Source: Atherix ibis
Taxonomy: Eukaryota > Arthropoda > Insecta > Diptera > Athericidae
DNA: 64,000 nt
NCBI GenBank assembly: GCA_958298945.1
Contig: OY282606.1
Span: 53,519,920-53,583,919 of the forward strand
Reading direction: 5' to 3'
Under the pieces are notes generated by a model. It did no database searches. It had not been told where the DNA came from and saw only the letters and a program-made list of their open reading frames with translations. Position numbers and translations under genes: made by a program. Position 1 is the first letter of the stretch, and each line of letters opens with the position of its first letter. This document shows, in pieces, positions 1-9,891 of this stretch.

Positions 1-908
1 GCTAGATCCAGCGTACTGAAGTATTGTGACTTCCCTAATTTACCTAATATGTTCTCCATATTAGGAATAGGGAATTTGTCACAGATAGTTATGTCGTTTA
101 GTCTCCTGTAATCTATAACTATTCTCCATTTTTTTCCCCCCGAATTATCACTTTTTTTCGGCACTATCCATAACGGACTATTATATGGTGAGGAACTTTC
201 TCTAATAATACCCTGATCAAGCATTTCTAAAATCTGACGTTCAATTTCTTTCTCATGAACCTGGGGATACCTATATATTTTAGAATATATAGAATTGTTT
301 GTTGTTGTCACGATTTCGTGTTGAATCTCGTGAGTAGCCGTAAGTACATCTCCCTCTCTAAAAAATAATTCATCAAACTCAGATATTAAGGGTACTAGTT
401 TTATTCTCTCTTCATCATTTAAATGATCGAATAATAACATGTCCTCAATTGTACTATTTATCGGTTCTAACATTTGTATACTATTTATATCAAAAGGGTA
501 ATCACTATTTATAAACATTATTTTATTTCCGTTTACTTCAACATTTTTGTTAGCTAAATCAATTTTTGCACATAATGGCTCTAAAATATTTTGACCTATA
601 ATAGCGTCGTAGTTTCTATCTTTTAATTCAATAACCTTCCATGATATTGTACCAATAATTTTAAATTCTGAAGGAATCGGAGTAGCTATTTTATTCGTTA
701 CTGTGTTCGTTCCATTAATGGTAGTATAAAATAAAGGTTTTTCTAAAGTTTCTTCCTCAAAATTATAAAGTAAGTTTGGTTTTATTATACTAGTAGTTGA
801 ACCAGTATCAATTAAACACTTAATTGTTTGATTATTAATTGTTATATTAATTATGGGAAGTTTACAGTCCGAGGCTCCTCTTGAAAATTTACAGCTTGTT
901 GTAAGTTT
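1..908 (-). CDS. pol: pol fragment: aspartic protease and start of reverse transcriptase
   Basis: The frame is open from just after a TGA at 909-911 to the window edge, about 302 codons, with no stop. It has no ATG of its own at the gag overlap, as expected for expression by -1 frameshifting from gag. The protease active site DTGS lies at 798-809, preceded by a hydrophobic CLI stretch as in retroviral proteases. The reverse transcriptase domain begins with the motifs SPYNSPLWIVPKK (about 147-186) and WRIVIDYRRLND, and ends at the edge with FSTLDLA, the first catalytic block. The YxDD active site, RNase H and integrase are not in view. The polyprotein would process Gag-Pol and copy the element RNA in cytoplasmic particles. 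Key visible residues are intact. Confidence 0.9.
884..890 (-). promoter_or_regulatory. Probable -1 ribosomal frameshift site, A AAT TTT
   Basis: In the gag frame the minus strand reads GTA AAT TTT, so the heptamer A AAT TTT has the X XXY YYZ pattern of -1 slippery sites. Slipping one base back enters the pol frame, which is open from here on, 34 bases before the gag stop at 851-853. The frame relation is seen directly; slippage itself is inferred. Confidence 0.7.
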
Positions 909-1019
909 TCAATCTCCATCGGTTCTGCGTTATTATTTCCCCGAAACACCCTGTTTTGTCCAGAATTATTCGAGGTGTTTACGTCGGATCTGTATTGTCC
1001 CGAATTTTGGTTAGAATAT

Positions 1020-1440
1020 TGATTAAAATTTGGATTTCTATTATAATTTAAATTATTATGATTCGAATTATTATGATTAGCATTAGAAATATTATTATGA
1101 GAATTGTTATTGCTGCTATTATTGTTATTGTTATTAAAATTATTATTGTTATTATAATTATTATGGTTATTATAATTATTATTCCGATTGTAATTATTAT
1201 TATTGTTATTATAATTATTATTACGATTGTAATTATTGTTATTATAAATAATTTTCCGATTGGAATTATTATTATTATAATTGTTATTATTATAATTAGA
1301 TTTTTTGTTATTATTATTAAAATAAGATTTCCGATTATTATTATTTTCATAATTAGGATTTCTATTATTATTAAAATTAGGATTTATGTTATTTTTATTA
1401 TAATTGTTGTTAACATTTCTAATTTTTCTGTGATAAATAT
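1020..1440 (-). repeat. Asn-codon (AAT/AAC) low-complexity tract in gag
   Basis: Repeated ATT/ATA/GTT triplets on the plus strand correspond to AAT and AAC codons on the minus strand, in the gag frame. The triplet period and lack of stops in that frame support a coding, not merely simple-sequence, origin. Long apparent frames on the plus strand here (Ile/Val only) are an artefact of the repeat. Confidence 0.8.
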
Positions 1441-2293
1441 CGATGGTTCTTTAATCATCTAACATTTTTAATTTACCGTACTTATTACAAATTTCGGACA
1501 AAGAAGAATTTTCTGGAATGTGAGCCCTAATATTACCATCTATTTTCTCAATTAATATTTCAACTAAATCTCTACTAACATTTTCAGGTTTATAAATTTC
1601 GGGTTTTCTTTCATCGAAAGCATAAATCTCATTAAGTTCAAAATTAACACTTATAAATACATCAAATAATTCTCGCAAATTGCCCACCTTAACTAATCTG
1701 CAATGATTGAATAATTCTGAATAACTTTTACGAGGTTGAAAATGTTGTCTCAGCTTCTGTTTTAAGGATTCCCACGATGGGTCCTCACCAAGTTGCCGGA
1801 TACACATTTCAGCTTCACCTTGGAGTTTCTGGTTGAAAATGATTTGATGACAATAATTAAGTAGTTGTACATTTGTACCACACAAAGAATTCGCATTTTC
1901 CACTGATTTTATGAACGGTATAAGTCCATAATCGTTGGATCCACTAAAAGATTTAAGTTGACGGAACTGGTTAATAATATTTTCTGTTGATAACCGAAAT
2001 GGATCATTTTCATTATTTGACTGCTGCTGCTGCGGCTGTCGTTGTTCTTGCTGCTGTTGCTGTAGTTGAACTGCTTGCAACTGCAAGGTCTGCTGTTGCA
2101 ACACTTGCCTATATGAGTTAAGTTCACCCTCCTGATGTCTGACAACTTGTTTCAACTCATCAATTTGTTGAATTAAATTTCCGATATTAGTAGCCATTTC
2201 GAAAATTTTATGTTTTGTGAAATTACTCGATTTAGATCGACTTTATCACGATAATTTTTCACTATAGTCACAATATTCACAAACACTCAATTA

Positions 2294-2297
<4 letters not shown>

Positions 2298-2335
<38 letters not shown>
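2298..2335. repeat. Homopolymer of 38 T (A-rich leader of the LTR element)
   Basis: An uninterrupted run of 38 T on the plus strand lies between the primer-binding site and the gag ATG, so it is an oligo-A stretch in the 5' untranslated leader of the element RNA. Its length may be inaccurate in the assembly. Confidence 0.85.
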
Positions 2336-2337
<2 letters not shown>

Positions 2338-2433
2338 TGTTTGGGTCAAAAAAAAATTTTTTAAAAATTTTATTGATCTTATTTTGTTCGATTTGAAACA
2401 CTGGATTCTATTTCTTCAGAGACAGAATCCTAC

Positions 2434-2444
2434 CGACTGCGCCA
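2434..2444 (-). other. Primer-binding site for tRNA-Ser
   Basis: The minus strand reads TGGCGCAGTCG, complementary to the 3' end of insect tRNA-Ser with CCA (CGACTGCGCCA). The same primer is known for the 17.6 and 297 elements. It lies 237 bases upstream of the gag ATG and marks the inner edge of the LTR. Confidence 0.85.
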
Positions 2445-2711
2445 GTTTTAGTTTTAATTTTAAATGGAATGTTTATTTAATAAGGACTATAAATGAAAAC
2501 AATCTATATTCTCTAGGAACACTATATTAATATTTTATTTGCAAAAAGTAATATTATTTATTTGACTTTACAATAAGAGGACTGAACTAGAACTGCCTTT
2601 ACAATGCGTTGTTGAAATTGGGAAACCAATTTTACTAGCGAGTACTGTTAGAGCTGCACCGGTTTCATTGTAAAGCCAGTCGATGGAGTAATTTTAAAAT
2701 GTGCATCTACT
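2445..2711 (-). repeat. Candidate 5' LTR
   Basis: The inner edge is fixed by the primer site. The outer edge is a guess: on the minus strand a segment starting AGTAG at 2711 would give AGT/ACT-type ends as in errantiviruses and would be flanked by TATA at 2712-2715, a plausible 4-bp target duplication. An AATAAA lies near the inner end. The second LTR needed to prove the boundaries is outside the window. Confidence 0.35.
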
Positions 2712-2715
2712 TATA

Positions 2716-3999
2716 ATTATTACAATTGGCTTGGACATTTATATGCTGAGCTATTCAAATGTGCAACGGCGATTTTATTTATTAAATTTCAAATGTATTA
2801 AGTGTCAGTTTATAGTTCTATGAATTCTACGAAATGTTGTAGATTGTAATTTATAAAATCTAAAAGCGTGGGATGATATGCTGATAAAGAGAAATATGAA
2901 ATTCTTATTATTTGATTCCATATTTCTGTTTTAAATCACCGACATTTGCATTCCTTAAAATATTAAGTTCTATATCGTTATCCGATATAACTTACGCGAC
3001 TAACGTCCCAACCTACCATGATCTTATTTTTAATGACTTCACCAATTCTATTTTTATCTCCTATCCTATTTCCAGTTGTTTCTGAAGTGTTTTTAAATAT
3101 CAAATCATTTGGTCAGCTCATATAGATCCTTAAGTTGAACAAGAATCGTATACGTCTTACAAACTACATTCGCTGCCAGTTTCAATTTCTTGGTAACAAT
3201 CCCTCAAAATTGCTTAGTTTTTTGGCAAACTTTACGATTTATCTCAATAAGAATGAGGCCGGAGACATTCTTGTGGATTTTTGTGGCATTGACGTCCACA
3301 TCCTGAAGCTCTGAATCGTTTTTCATAGATTTAAAAATTTGCACATATGTACACATACATCCCCCTTTACCTTGACTATTATAATATCATATTTAAATTA
3401 CTCAAATCTTGGCAGTTTTCGCATATTTCTTCCGACTGCCTTCCATTCATTGGCTCGCAGCCAATATTAGTAGACAGTCTATAATGTCAGTTTTTGCTCT
3501 TAGCCGATCTCTTCCCATTAGAATTATTCAAATTTGGATACGTCTGTATGGCGGATATTCTGTTCTTCGTCTTTTCCTATAATGGGACTTCTTCATCGTC
3601 CTAATTAACTTCTCGAGAATATTCCTTACGGAACTTGACCGCCATTTGATTTTGCCATGGAGGTTATGGCTGGGCTAATTGAATTCTAGCAGCTCTGTAA
3701 TTTTTGCTCCTAGTCTGCTAAGTTCATTCTTCCTACTTTTGCTTAAAGAAAATGATGCGATAATGGCCAAGTTACCCACTACGGTCACTGGATGCGATAA
3801 TGGCGCTACGGTCACTGTATAACGACGCTTGGCAGTCCGCTTTCTTAGTGCCATTTAACACCGGTATAAGGTTTGCCTTATTATGACTTGCTATTGTTGG
3901 TTTTACTCTTCGGGATTCGTTCTCCTAGTCTGTTTGGCACCCGGAGAGTTGTTACGTAGGTTTTATATGTGTATGCATGTACTATATGTTTAAATATTT
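2716..3999. other. No gene recognised; somewhat GC-richer stretch at 3400-3960
   Basis: AT-rich spacer up to about 3400. From 3400 to 3960 base composition is higher in GC and frames are short and broken, which looks like an old repeat I cannot name. A motif GATGCGATAATGGC occurs twice (near 3751 and 3792), each followed by CGGTCACTG after different spacers. Confidence 0.4.
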
Positions 4000-4007
4000 T
4001 CATAGTA

Positions 4008-4230
4008 GTATTAATCCAATAAAAAACAAGTTACGTTATCTAGGAATCTATATCGACAAACACAGAATGCACAGAAAAAACTAACAGGAATGAAATTTAC
4101 CGGACAGTACAAGTAGTTGATGTGATTTTTAGTCACAAGGCCAGATTGAGTATTTAACTCAATCTGGCCTAACGGACTAAAACTAGAGGATTCGCCAAAA
4201 CTTTCCAACGCCAAATCCAATCACTATAAT
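4008..4230 (+). mobile_element. Jockey-like reverse transcriptase scrap
   Basis: The plus strand encodes LRYLGIYIDKHRMHRK followed by a stop at about 4080; this matches the conserved block after the polymerase domain of Jockey-clade elements (compare ARYLGLILDK in the large Jockey at 33317-37630). Beyond it a hairpin at 4138-4170 and weak similarity to the next Jockey block follow. Only this block is recognisable. Confidence 0.5.
4138..4170. repeat. Perfect 14-bp hairpin
   Basis: Arms AGGCCAGATTGAGT and ACTCAATCTGGCCT are exact complements around a 5-base loop (ATTTA). It lies inside the Jockey-like scrap, where the ancestral coding sequence would have no such symmetry. Confidence 0.85.
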
Positions 4231-4514
4231 ATAGAATTCTACGTAAATTTTTCAATGCACACATTATCTAAATTTTCCTTTGGCCCGTTACAAAACATTC
4301 TATTCCCATCCTAAAAAGAACTATCCTCAACTACATTTCCAATAAATAACTAATGATGTATTGAAATAATCATGGCAAATAGAGAGATTATTTTACTCAG
4401 ACCAATACTCTTATTTATTCGTGACTTATCCTGAATATACTCGTAACTTACTTTGTCCAGAAATTGCTAAGGTTGATATCAACTTATAAATTTGAATTTT
4501 AAGTTTCAATCAAG

Positions 4515-4935
4515 GTTTTCTCTTTCTAAAAATAACAATACTCCAAAAATATTCAACATCATCACGGGGAGTTTGATCTACGCCTGCTGAATTAAAGAAC
4601 TCCAGACATCTCGGCTTCGTGCCAACGTACTCACTCTGCTGAAAGCAGGGCCTTCCTCGTTTCTCATCCATACGGATTAGATGTTCGCAACCTATTAAAC
4701 TTAATTTTATCAATGACTGATCGGTCTTAAAAAGTCTTCAAGATCTCATCCTTAAATATACTGAGGAATTGTCTATCCATTCGAAGTATCCTCTTCTTGA
4801 ATGCGGACAAGAGTTTGAAATGGTTTTTGCTTAGAACCCAAGAGTCCGAAGAACACCTGGTAACTGGCAAGACCAGTACAGCAGAAACTCCCATGTTATG
4901 GTCAGAATTTTTTACGAAGATTTTCTACTCGAATA
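4515..4935 (-). mobile_element. RTE-like non-LTR relic: C-terminal part of reverse transcriptase ORF
   Basis: Reading the minus strand from 4930 downward gives a broken protein with SWVLSKNHFKLL and RILRMDRQF, which fit the RTE-type C-terminal pattern ETW-L-K---LL-VFERKILR. About 100 bases on come GCEHLIRMDEKRGRP and then CLEFFNSAG, fitting the later WLGHV-RM block. Stops and frame changes separate the blocks. A homologous relic at 53340-54560 carries the same blocks in the same order, which supports the reading. Non-functional. Confidence 0.6.
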
Positions 4936-5162
4936 AAAAAAATAATACGTATTTAAAAATACCTACGTTCACGATCCATAAATCTATTTTCTAAAAATTT
5001 TAAACCCTCCGAAATTAAAATTTTTATCCTTTAACTTTCAAATAAAAAAACATCTAATAGCAAAATAATCCATAACCTATTCCCTTATTTTGGATATTTA
5101 TAAATATTTAACGATCTCTTATACCAAATAATTCAGTTAATTCTCCCTGAATTATAGTCCTG
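4931..5162. repeat. Dispersed repeat, copy 1
   Basis: About 230 bp matching 12496-12688 in the same orientation. Shared landmarks are ACCTACGTTC, CATAAATCTATTTTCTAA, CTCCGAAATTAAAA, TAGCAAAATAATC and CCCTGAATTATAGTCCTG, with small indels between. I see no coding capacity and no clear terminal repeats. It could be a SINE, a MITE or an untranslated end of a larger element. Confidence 0.75.
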
Positions 5163-5829
5163 CATAATGAATAAGAAAATAATTTGTATTTCAAAATAAC
5201 TTTATTTTTATATCAAGATACAATTCTGGAAAAATTGCGTCTATTAAAAATAAAAACAACATTTTTAAAAGATTGATTTCGTTCCATCGCAAGGTTGTTT
5301 CATAACTTCGAGTGTTTTATATTAATAATAATAATAAGAATTTAACTTGAATAAAAAATATCTTCACGTGAACATTTTTTAATAAAAAAAAATTAAGACA
5401 GACTTCCTCCGTGTTTCCTTCAGCTGCGACCGTTGACCCCAAATAGGAAAATAATTAAACTTTATCGAAGCTATAATCTCCTATCTGCATGCGGCTATTC
5501 CTAATTCGTCTTGTTAAAAGACTTACTAAGGATGGTATTCCTTATGTTTATAGTTGCGTCACGAATCACTTTTTCCACCGCAAGATTAAAGATGGCTGTG
5601 AAGGTGATTCGACCAATTTTAGTCTTCCTCTCACTCTAGTCGTGCTCAGTCTAGTTAGTCTAATCTATTTTTCTGGCTTAAAATCATCTTCATATTCTAT
5701 ACATAGAAATAAAACTGTCGGGTTTAAATAAAAGAGATAAGTAGTTTTTTTGTTAAGATGCAGATTTTCGATGCATTTTTAAGGGTATTACCCCATCGAC
5801 TATTGTTGCGATAGTTAAATTTATACAAA
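5163..5829. other. AT-rich spacer, nothing recognised
   Basis: Only short frames are present. An 80-codon plus-strand frame near 5489-5731 has no family resemblance. Confidence 0.5.
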
Positions 5830-5831
5830 GA

Positions 5832-7090
5832 CCAGGTGTATAAGCTTAAATCCGCTGTTTTTTAGTCAAAAAAACACATGTTTTTTTTCTTCATATAAAG
5901 CAAAACCAATTTATTCAAAGTACTTGCCCTCGCTAGCTACAGATTTTTCCCATCTCTCGGGCAATTTATGGATACCACGCTTAAAAAAATTCCTACTCTT
6001 TCGAGGCAAACCACTCATCAAGCCATTTTCGGACGTCTTCGTAAGAATCGAAGTGCTGCTCAGCGAGCGCGTGGCCCATTGATGAAAACAATTGGTAGTC
6101 GGAAGGGGCTAGGTCTGGTGAATAAGCAGGGTTAGTTAGCACCTTCCAGTTGAGTATCTCCAAGTAGTTTGGGACCATTTTTGACGTGTGCGATGGTGCG
6201 TTGTCGTGGAGGAAAATCAGCTTGTCATGTCTTTGTTGATAATTCTTCCTTTTTTTACGCAGAGCACGGTGCAATTTTATCAGTTATTGGTGGTAGTGGT
6301 GGGCATTGACAGTTTCACCAGGTTTTAACATCTCATAGTAGACGATACCCTGCTGATTCCTCCAAACGCACAGCATCGTCTTACGTCCGAAGCGTAAGGG
6401 GAAGATGTTGATGGTTGGCCGGGATTTCTTGCATTTAGGATTCTCGAAATATATCCACTTTTTATCGCCTGTCACAATCACGACTTTTTTTTTTGTCTGG
6501 CGAGCAAGATTTCGCATGTGTTTTGGCGTCGCTCCATCCGTCTATCGTTCAATTCATGCGGCACCCATTTTCCGATGTTTTCAATGTTCCCCATGGCACG
6601 CAGACGCATGGAAATGATTGGTTGAGTAACACCCAATTGCTCCGTGAGCATTTTTTACGATTGGGTATTGTCTTTGTCCAAAAGAGCCTGCAATTGATTG
6701 TCTTCAACCTTCCTTGGCCGATTTTCACGCTTCTTGTCCCACAAGTCAAAATTGCCGTCTTTGAACCGACGAAACCAATTTCGGCACGTTCTTTCCCATA
6801 AAGCACTGTTACCATAGGCCACCATAAGCATTCGATGCGATTCCGCAACCGATTTCTTCAAATTGAAGCAGAAAAGCATAGCTTCCCGCATATACTCTTT
6901 TTCTGACACAAAACTAGACATGAATACCAAAGGAAAATGTATGTTGTTGTACGAAATTGCTGGCAATGTGCACTAATTAATGTTAACAGATGTCAAACTC
7001 ATAAAAAAAAGTATGGCGTGCCCATGGTAGCTTAAAACGCTCACTCACACCATCTATGACCAAACAGCGGATTTAAGTTTATACACCTGG
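5832..7090 (-). mobile_element. Mos1-like mariner, copy 1A, full length
   Basis: Terminal inverted repeats of 29 bp (5832-5860 and 7062-7090) begin CCAGGTGTATAA and differ at one position. A TA follows the right end at 7091-7092; the left flank reads GA, so one target TA appears mutated. The length of 1259 bp fits mariner. The CCAGGTGTA ends and protein place it near Drosophila Mos1 (mauritiana subfamily). Confidence 0.93.
5911..6921 (-). pseudogene. Mos1-like mariner transposase, copy 1A, frameshifted
   Basis: The ATG at 6919-6921 begins MSSFVSEKEYMREA, close to the start of Mos1. The helix-turn-helix part runs to a stop at 6655-6657, and the frame then shifts several times. The catalytic triad is still legible: first Asp in TGDKKW (the following Glu is Lys here), second in LHDNAPSHTSK, third in SPDLAPSDYQLF with 34 residues between the last two. 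The C terminus KYFE and stop at 5911-5913 are present in another frame. The protein would cut and rejoin mariner ends at TA in the nucleus; this copy cannot make it. Confidence 0.9.
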
Positions 7091-7092
7091 TA

Positions 7093-9110
7093 GATTAAAT
7101 AAAATTAAGCAATAAAATAGAAATAATTCAAAATTATTGTTGCAACAATTTTTTTTAGTTAGAAATTTCATAAATATTTTTTATGGTCAATTAAAATGTT
7201 AGACGAATAATATTGGTCTCGCATTTTCATTTAATTTTAGAATCCACTCGCCATTATTTTGGTCATAAAATTTTGATAACAAGATAAATAGTCTATATTG
7301 ATAATAATGAGACCCAATGCGGTATACATTACTGCGTTGAAATTAATTTCCACTTCAGATCATAAGTATATATCATGCACATATTATCCAGAGCATGCAA
7401 AAAGGACTATGCTATTTGATATCTGAATACTTATAAATCACATAGTCATTTATGCAAAATTATAGGTTGTTGCAAATATGAGATAGTGGCAGTTTTCGTT
7501 GATATTTTCCATGCCGCTGAATATTATTCTCCCCAGCGTAATAGATACTCACTCGGGGGTATATCGACATATACGTGTGTTTATGGTATATACTCGTTGG
7601 TTGGGGATAGTTTCTATTTTATGCTGTGCTAATTTTAAAAGGCAAATGTACAAAACTCTTGCCTATTCTATGTTCATAGGCCATAAATATATGATGTTGC
7701 GTAATTTATATATAAAGAGTACTCCGACTTCCACCCGGGCTGCATTCTGGAAACATTCAATTCGGCATTCATTTAGAATAGAGAATAGTCCAGTTCTGCT
7801 CGGGGTATTTTCAATAATGTATACAAGGATGCGCTACCTTATTACATATGTGGTAGAACGTATACGAGTGCATCTCTATCTGTGTACATTTGCATTGATT
7901 ATTGATTTGGAAATTTTGGTCATCGATTCATTTGCTTATTCGATTTATTCAGACTTGGGCAAATGTTACATAATTGGTTGCTGCACTAAACTCATTTCCT
8001 ATTTATTTCCTATGCATTTGAATAAATTTTCTGCAAAAATCTCATATACTATCGAGTTTTCCTAGTTTCTTCAATAAAAATAAAATGTATTTCATTTAAA
8101 TTGTTTATAAAACTGAATGTTTAATTATTATTATTTATTTAAAAAAAATTAAAAATATATTACAATTTAATCTAAAGTCTTGCGAATATTTAATTAAAAA
8201 TTTCATATAAATTATGGTTTATCTGAGTAAAAACATTCAAAATTGAAATTTTTTTCAATTTATCAATCAAGTACCATTTTATAAATAGTTTCAGAATAGT
8301 TTTGATTGTTTTTGTAAATTTCCTAGCAAAAACGAATATACTAGAATTTTCTAATCAAACTATCTTACTAGTTTGAGTATAATCACTTAAATTAATGGAA
8401 TTTGCAAAATCATGTAATACTGATTAATAATGTAATAATGAGAATTTAGAACAATAAAACTAAATATTTCCTTATTATTGTACGAATATATACACAGATG
8501 GATATATGTATTTGAGCTCCTTGTAATTCTATAAAACATATTAAAGTAAAAATTAAAAAAATTGCTAAATTGATATAAATTTGATTTGAAGGATTTACAA
8601 TTAAAATTAATCATTTTGTCAAAATGATAAATTTTCAAGGCAGACATTGAATTTAGAAAAACGAACTTATCACTCACTAATTCGAAAAGAAAATGAAAAT
8701 TTCCCCCCTAGAAAATTGATTTCAAAATTTTTTGCTGAGTAATCATGAGAAGTGACTGAAAATATGAAAAATTCTGTAATGGTTTTGTTGAAGTAGGCGC
8801 TAATTTTTTGTTTATCGTGAAATCATTGCATTTATCTTTGAACAAAATCAATCAAGAACTAATCGAACAATTTTTATAAACTATTTTTTAAAATAAGATT
8901 ATTTTGTTGTGTGAATTTTTTGTGAGCTAGGTAAGGGTGTACTTTTTAAGGAAAGTTAAGCCCACAACTGAATGCGTCCTATTAGGTATATGTATAATAA
9001 CATGAATCATATATTCCACTTTATTAGAGCAGCGTAAATATATTTTGGGTAACAAAATTGTCAGCGATACATAAAAAAATAATATTGTCAAATTCCTCAA
9101 AAATTCATTG
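7093..9110. other. AT-rich spacer with one longish open frame
   Basis: Apart from the frame at 7511-8065 described separately, I see no coding, RNA or mobile-element signal. 8070-9100 is about three quarters A+T with simple runs. Confidence 0.5.
7511..8065 (+). CDS. Unrecognised 184-codon open frame, doubtful
   Basis: An ATG at 7511 opens 184 codons ending TAG at 8063-8065, the longest frame in the window not explained by a transposon. The predicted protein begins MPLNIILPSV, is rich in Tyr, Ile, Leu and Cys, and has several hydrophobic stretches that could be membrane segments (for example near residues 95-110 and 125-145). I recognise no family. An AATAAA lies about 10 bases after the stop. 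Base composition here is less AT-rich than the flanks. It may be a chance frame or part of an unknown repeat; no intron signals or homologous copy were seen in the window. Confidence 0.2.
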   Translation: MPLNIILPSVIDTHSGVYRHIRVFMVYTRWLGIVSILCCANFKRQMYKTLAYSMFIGHKYMMLRNLYIKSTPTSTRAAFWKHSIRHSFRIENSPVLLGVFSIMYTRMRYLITYVVERIRVHLYLCTFALIIDLEILVIDSFAYSIYSDLGKCYIIGCCTKLISYLFPMHLNKFSAKISYTIEFS

Positions 9111-9112
9111 TA

Positions 9113-9889
9113 CTGGGTTGTTCGGAAAGTAATGAAAGACGATTTTTTTATAGTGAATTAATATTTTATTTAATTAAATATTATTCAGTCTGACCCAATA
9201 ACCTTTCCCATCTTTCTGGCAGTAACATGATTCCACGGTCATAAAATTTTTGTTCTTTGCTGGCAAAAAACTGATCCAAGTGATTTTTGACCTTCTTATT
9301 TGAATTAAACGATTTACCGTCTAAAAATTTTTGTGGAGACCGGAACAAATGATAATCCGAATGTGCTAGGTTGGGAGAGTATGGTGGGTGTGTCAGTATA
9401 TCCCATCCAAGCCCTAAAAGCTTTTCCCGAGGGTCTCAAACTTGTATGTGGTTTCGCATTATCCTGTTGGAACACTATACCTTTCCTATTGACCAATTCT
9501 GGCCTTTTTTCTTTAAATTCCACCAAACCGATAGCATAACCTTTTTTTGATGAATATTGGCTACTCGAGGATCTTTTGCGCTTAACATTGTTGTGAACGA
9601 CCCGTATCTCATAGCCCGTAATGATACGCTTCAGAAATAAATAATTTTCTTGGCGTTTGAGAAGCAAATCACAAATGTCAATGCGACGGCACACTTTTTT
9701 TCCGTAAGAAGATGAACCCATATGTCGAGCTTTGAAATTAAACCTAACTGATTCAAATGACCATGAAGGGTTGAATTTTATAAATTTAATCTCTCAACGA
9801 TCTTAATTAAGTCCTCTTTTCGGAAAAAACGAAAATACAATTAAGTCCTCTGTTGGAAAAAATACGAAATTACTTTCCGAACAACCCAA
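9113..9889 (-). mobile_element. Family 2 mariner, copy 2A, internally deleted
   Basis: Ends CTGGGTTGTTCGGAAAGTAA at 9113 and its complement ending at 9889 (last base changed) are flanked by TA at 9111-9112 and 9890-9891. At 777 bp it has lost roughly 500 bp against the 1.24-kb split copy at 32865-38418. Both ends and both target TAs are present, so it could have been moved in trans as a deleted copy. Confidence 0.9.
9220..9760 (-). pseudogene. Family 2 mariner transposase remnant, copy 2A
   Basis: A 135-codon frame (9314-9721) joins part of the linker and catalytic domain. It reads LKRIITGYEIRVV where family members have TGDEKWV, so the first catalytic Asp is Tyr. The second is kept in FQQDNAKPHTSL. 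After a frameshift the third is found in HSDYHLFRS and a C-terminal FYDRGIMLLPERW follows in yet another frame. The N-terminal DNA-binding domain and the region between the first and second Asp are deleted. No activity is possible. Confidence 0.85.
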
Positions 9890-9891
9890 TA

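Larger units (their letters stand above)
851..2197 (-). pseudogene. gag: gag of the LTR element, interrupted by one in-frame TAA
   Basis: The ATG is at 2195-2197. The first 248 codons form an N-terminal coiled-coil-like stretch (heptad-rich, then a Gln-rich run near residues 35-60) and a capsid-like domain with the block PFRLSTENIINQFRQLKSF. A TAA at 1451-1453 stops the frame, yet the same frame continues without another stop to TAA at 851-853, giving 448 codons in all. The part after the stop is extraordinarily Asn-rich with Tyr, Arg and Lys scattered through it, and ends with AEPMEIENLQQ. No CCHC zinc knuckle is present, so RNA packaging would depend on basic residues in the Asn tail. The single stop is either a mutation in this copy or, less likely, a recoded codon. 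Gag would form the virus-like particle. Confidence 0.85.
1..2711 (-). mobile_element. Ty3/gypsy LTR retrotransposon, 17.6/297-like, 5' part
   Basis: On the minus strand this reads, in order, a candidate LTR, a tRNA-Ser primer-binding site, an A-rich leader, gag, a -1 frameshift site, and pol (protease, then reverse transcriptase). The window edge cuts it inside reverse transcriptase, so the rest of pol, any env and the 3' LTR lie outside. Order and primer match the 17.6/297 branch of Drosophila errantiviruses; that assignment rests on known features of the branch, not on a search. The pol part is open throughout, while gag carries one stop, so the copy is fairly young but defective as read. 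Confidence 0.88.

Noticed and set aside
1048..1462. Long Ile/Val-rich frames on both strands
   Set aside because: They are shadows of the Asn-codon repeat in gag; only the minus frame giving Asn continues the gag reading.
2716..4000. Env gene or 3' part of the LTR element
   Set aside because: It lies upstream of the candidate 5' LTR relative to the element's orientation, so it cannot be the element's 3' part.
6405..6801. Plus-strand frames of 70-102 codons
   Set aside because: Antisense of the Mos1-like transposase.
8387..8677. 96-codon minus-strand frame rich in Phe, Tyr, Asn
   Set aside because: Composition only reflects the AT-rich DNA; no motif, no homologue in the window.
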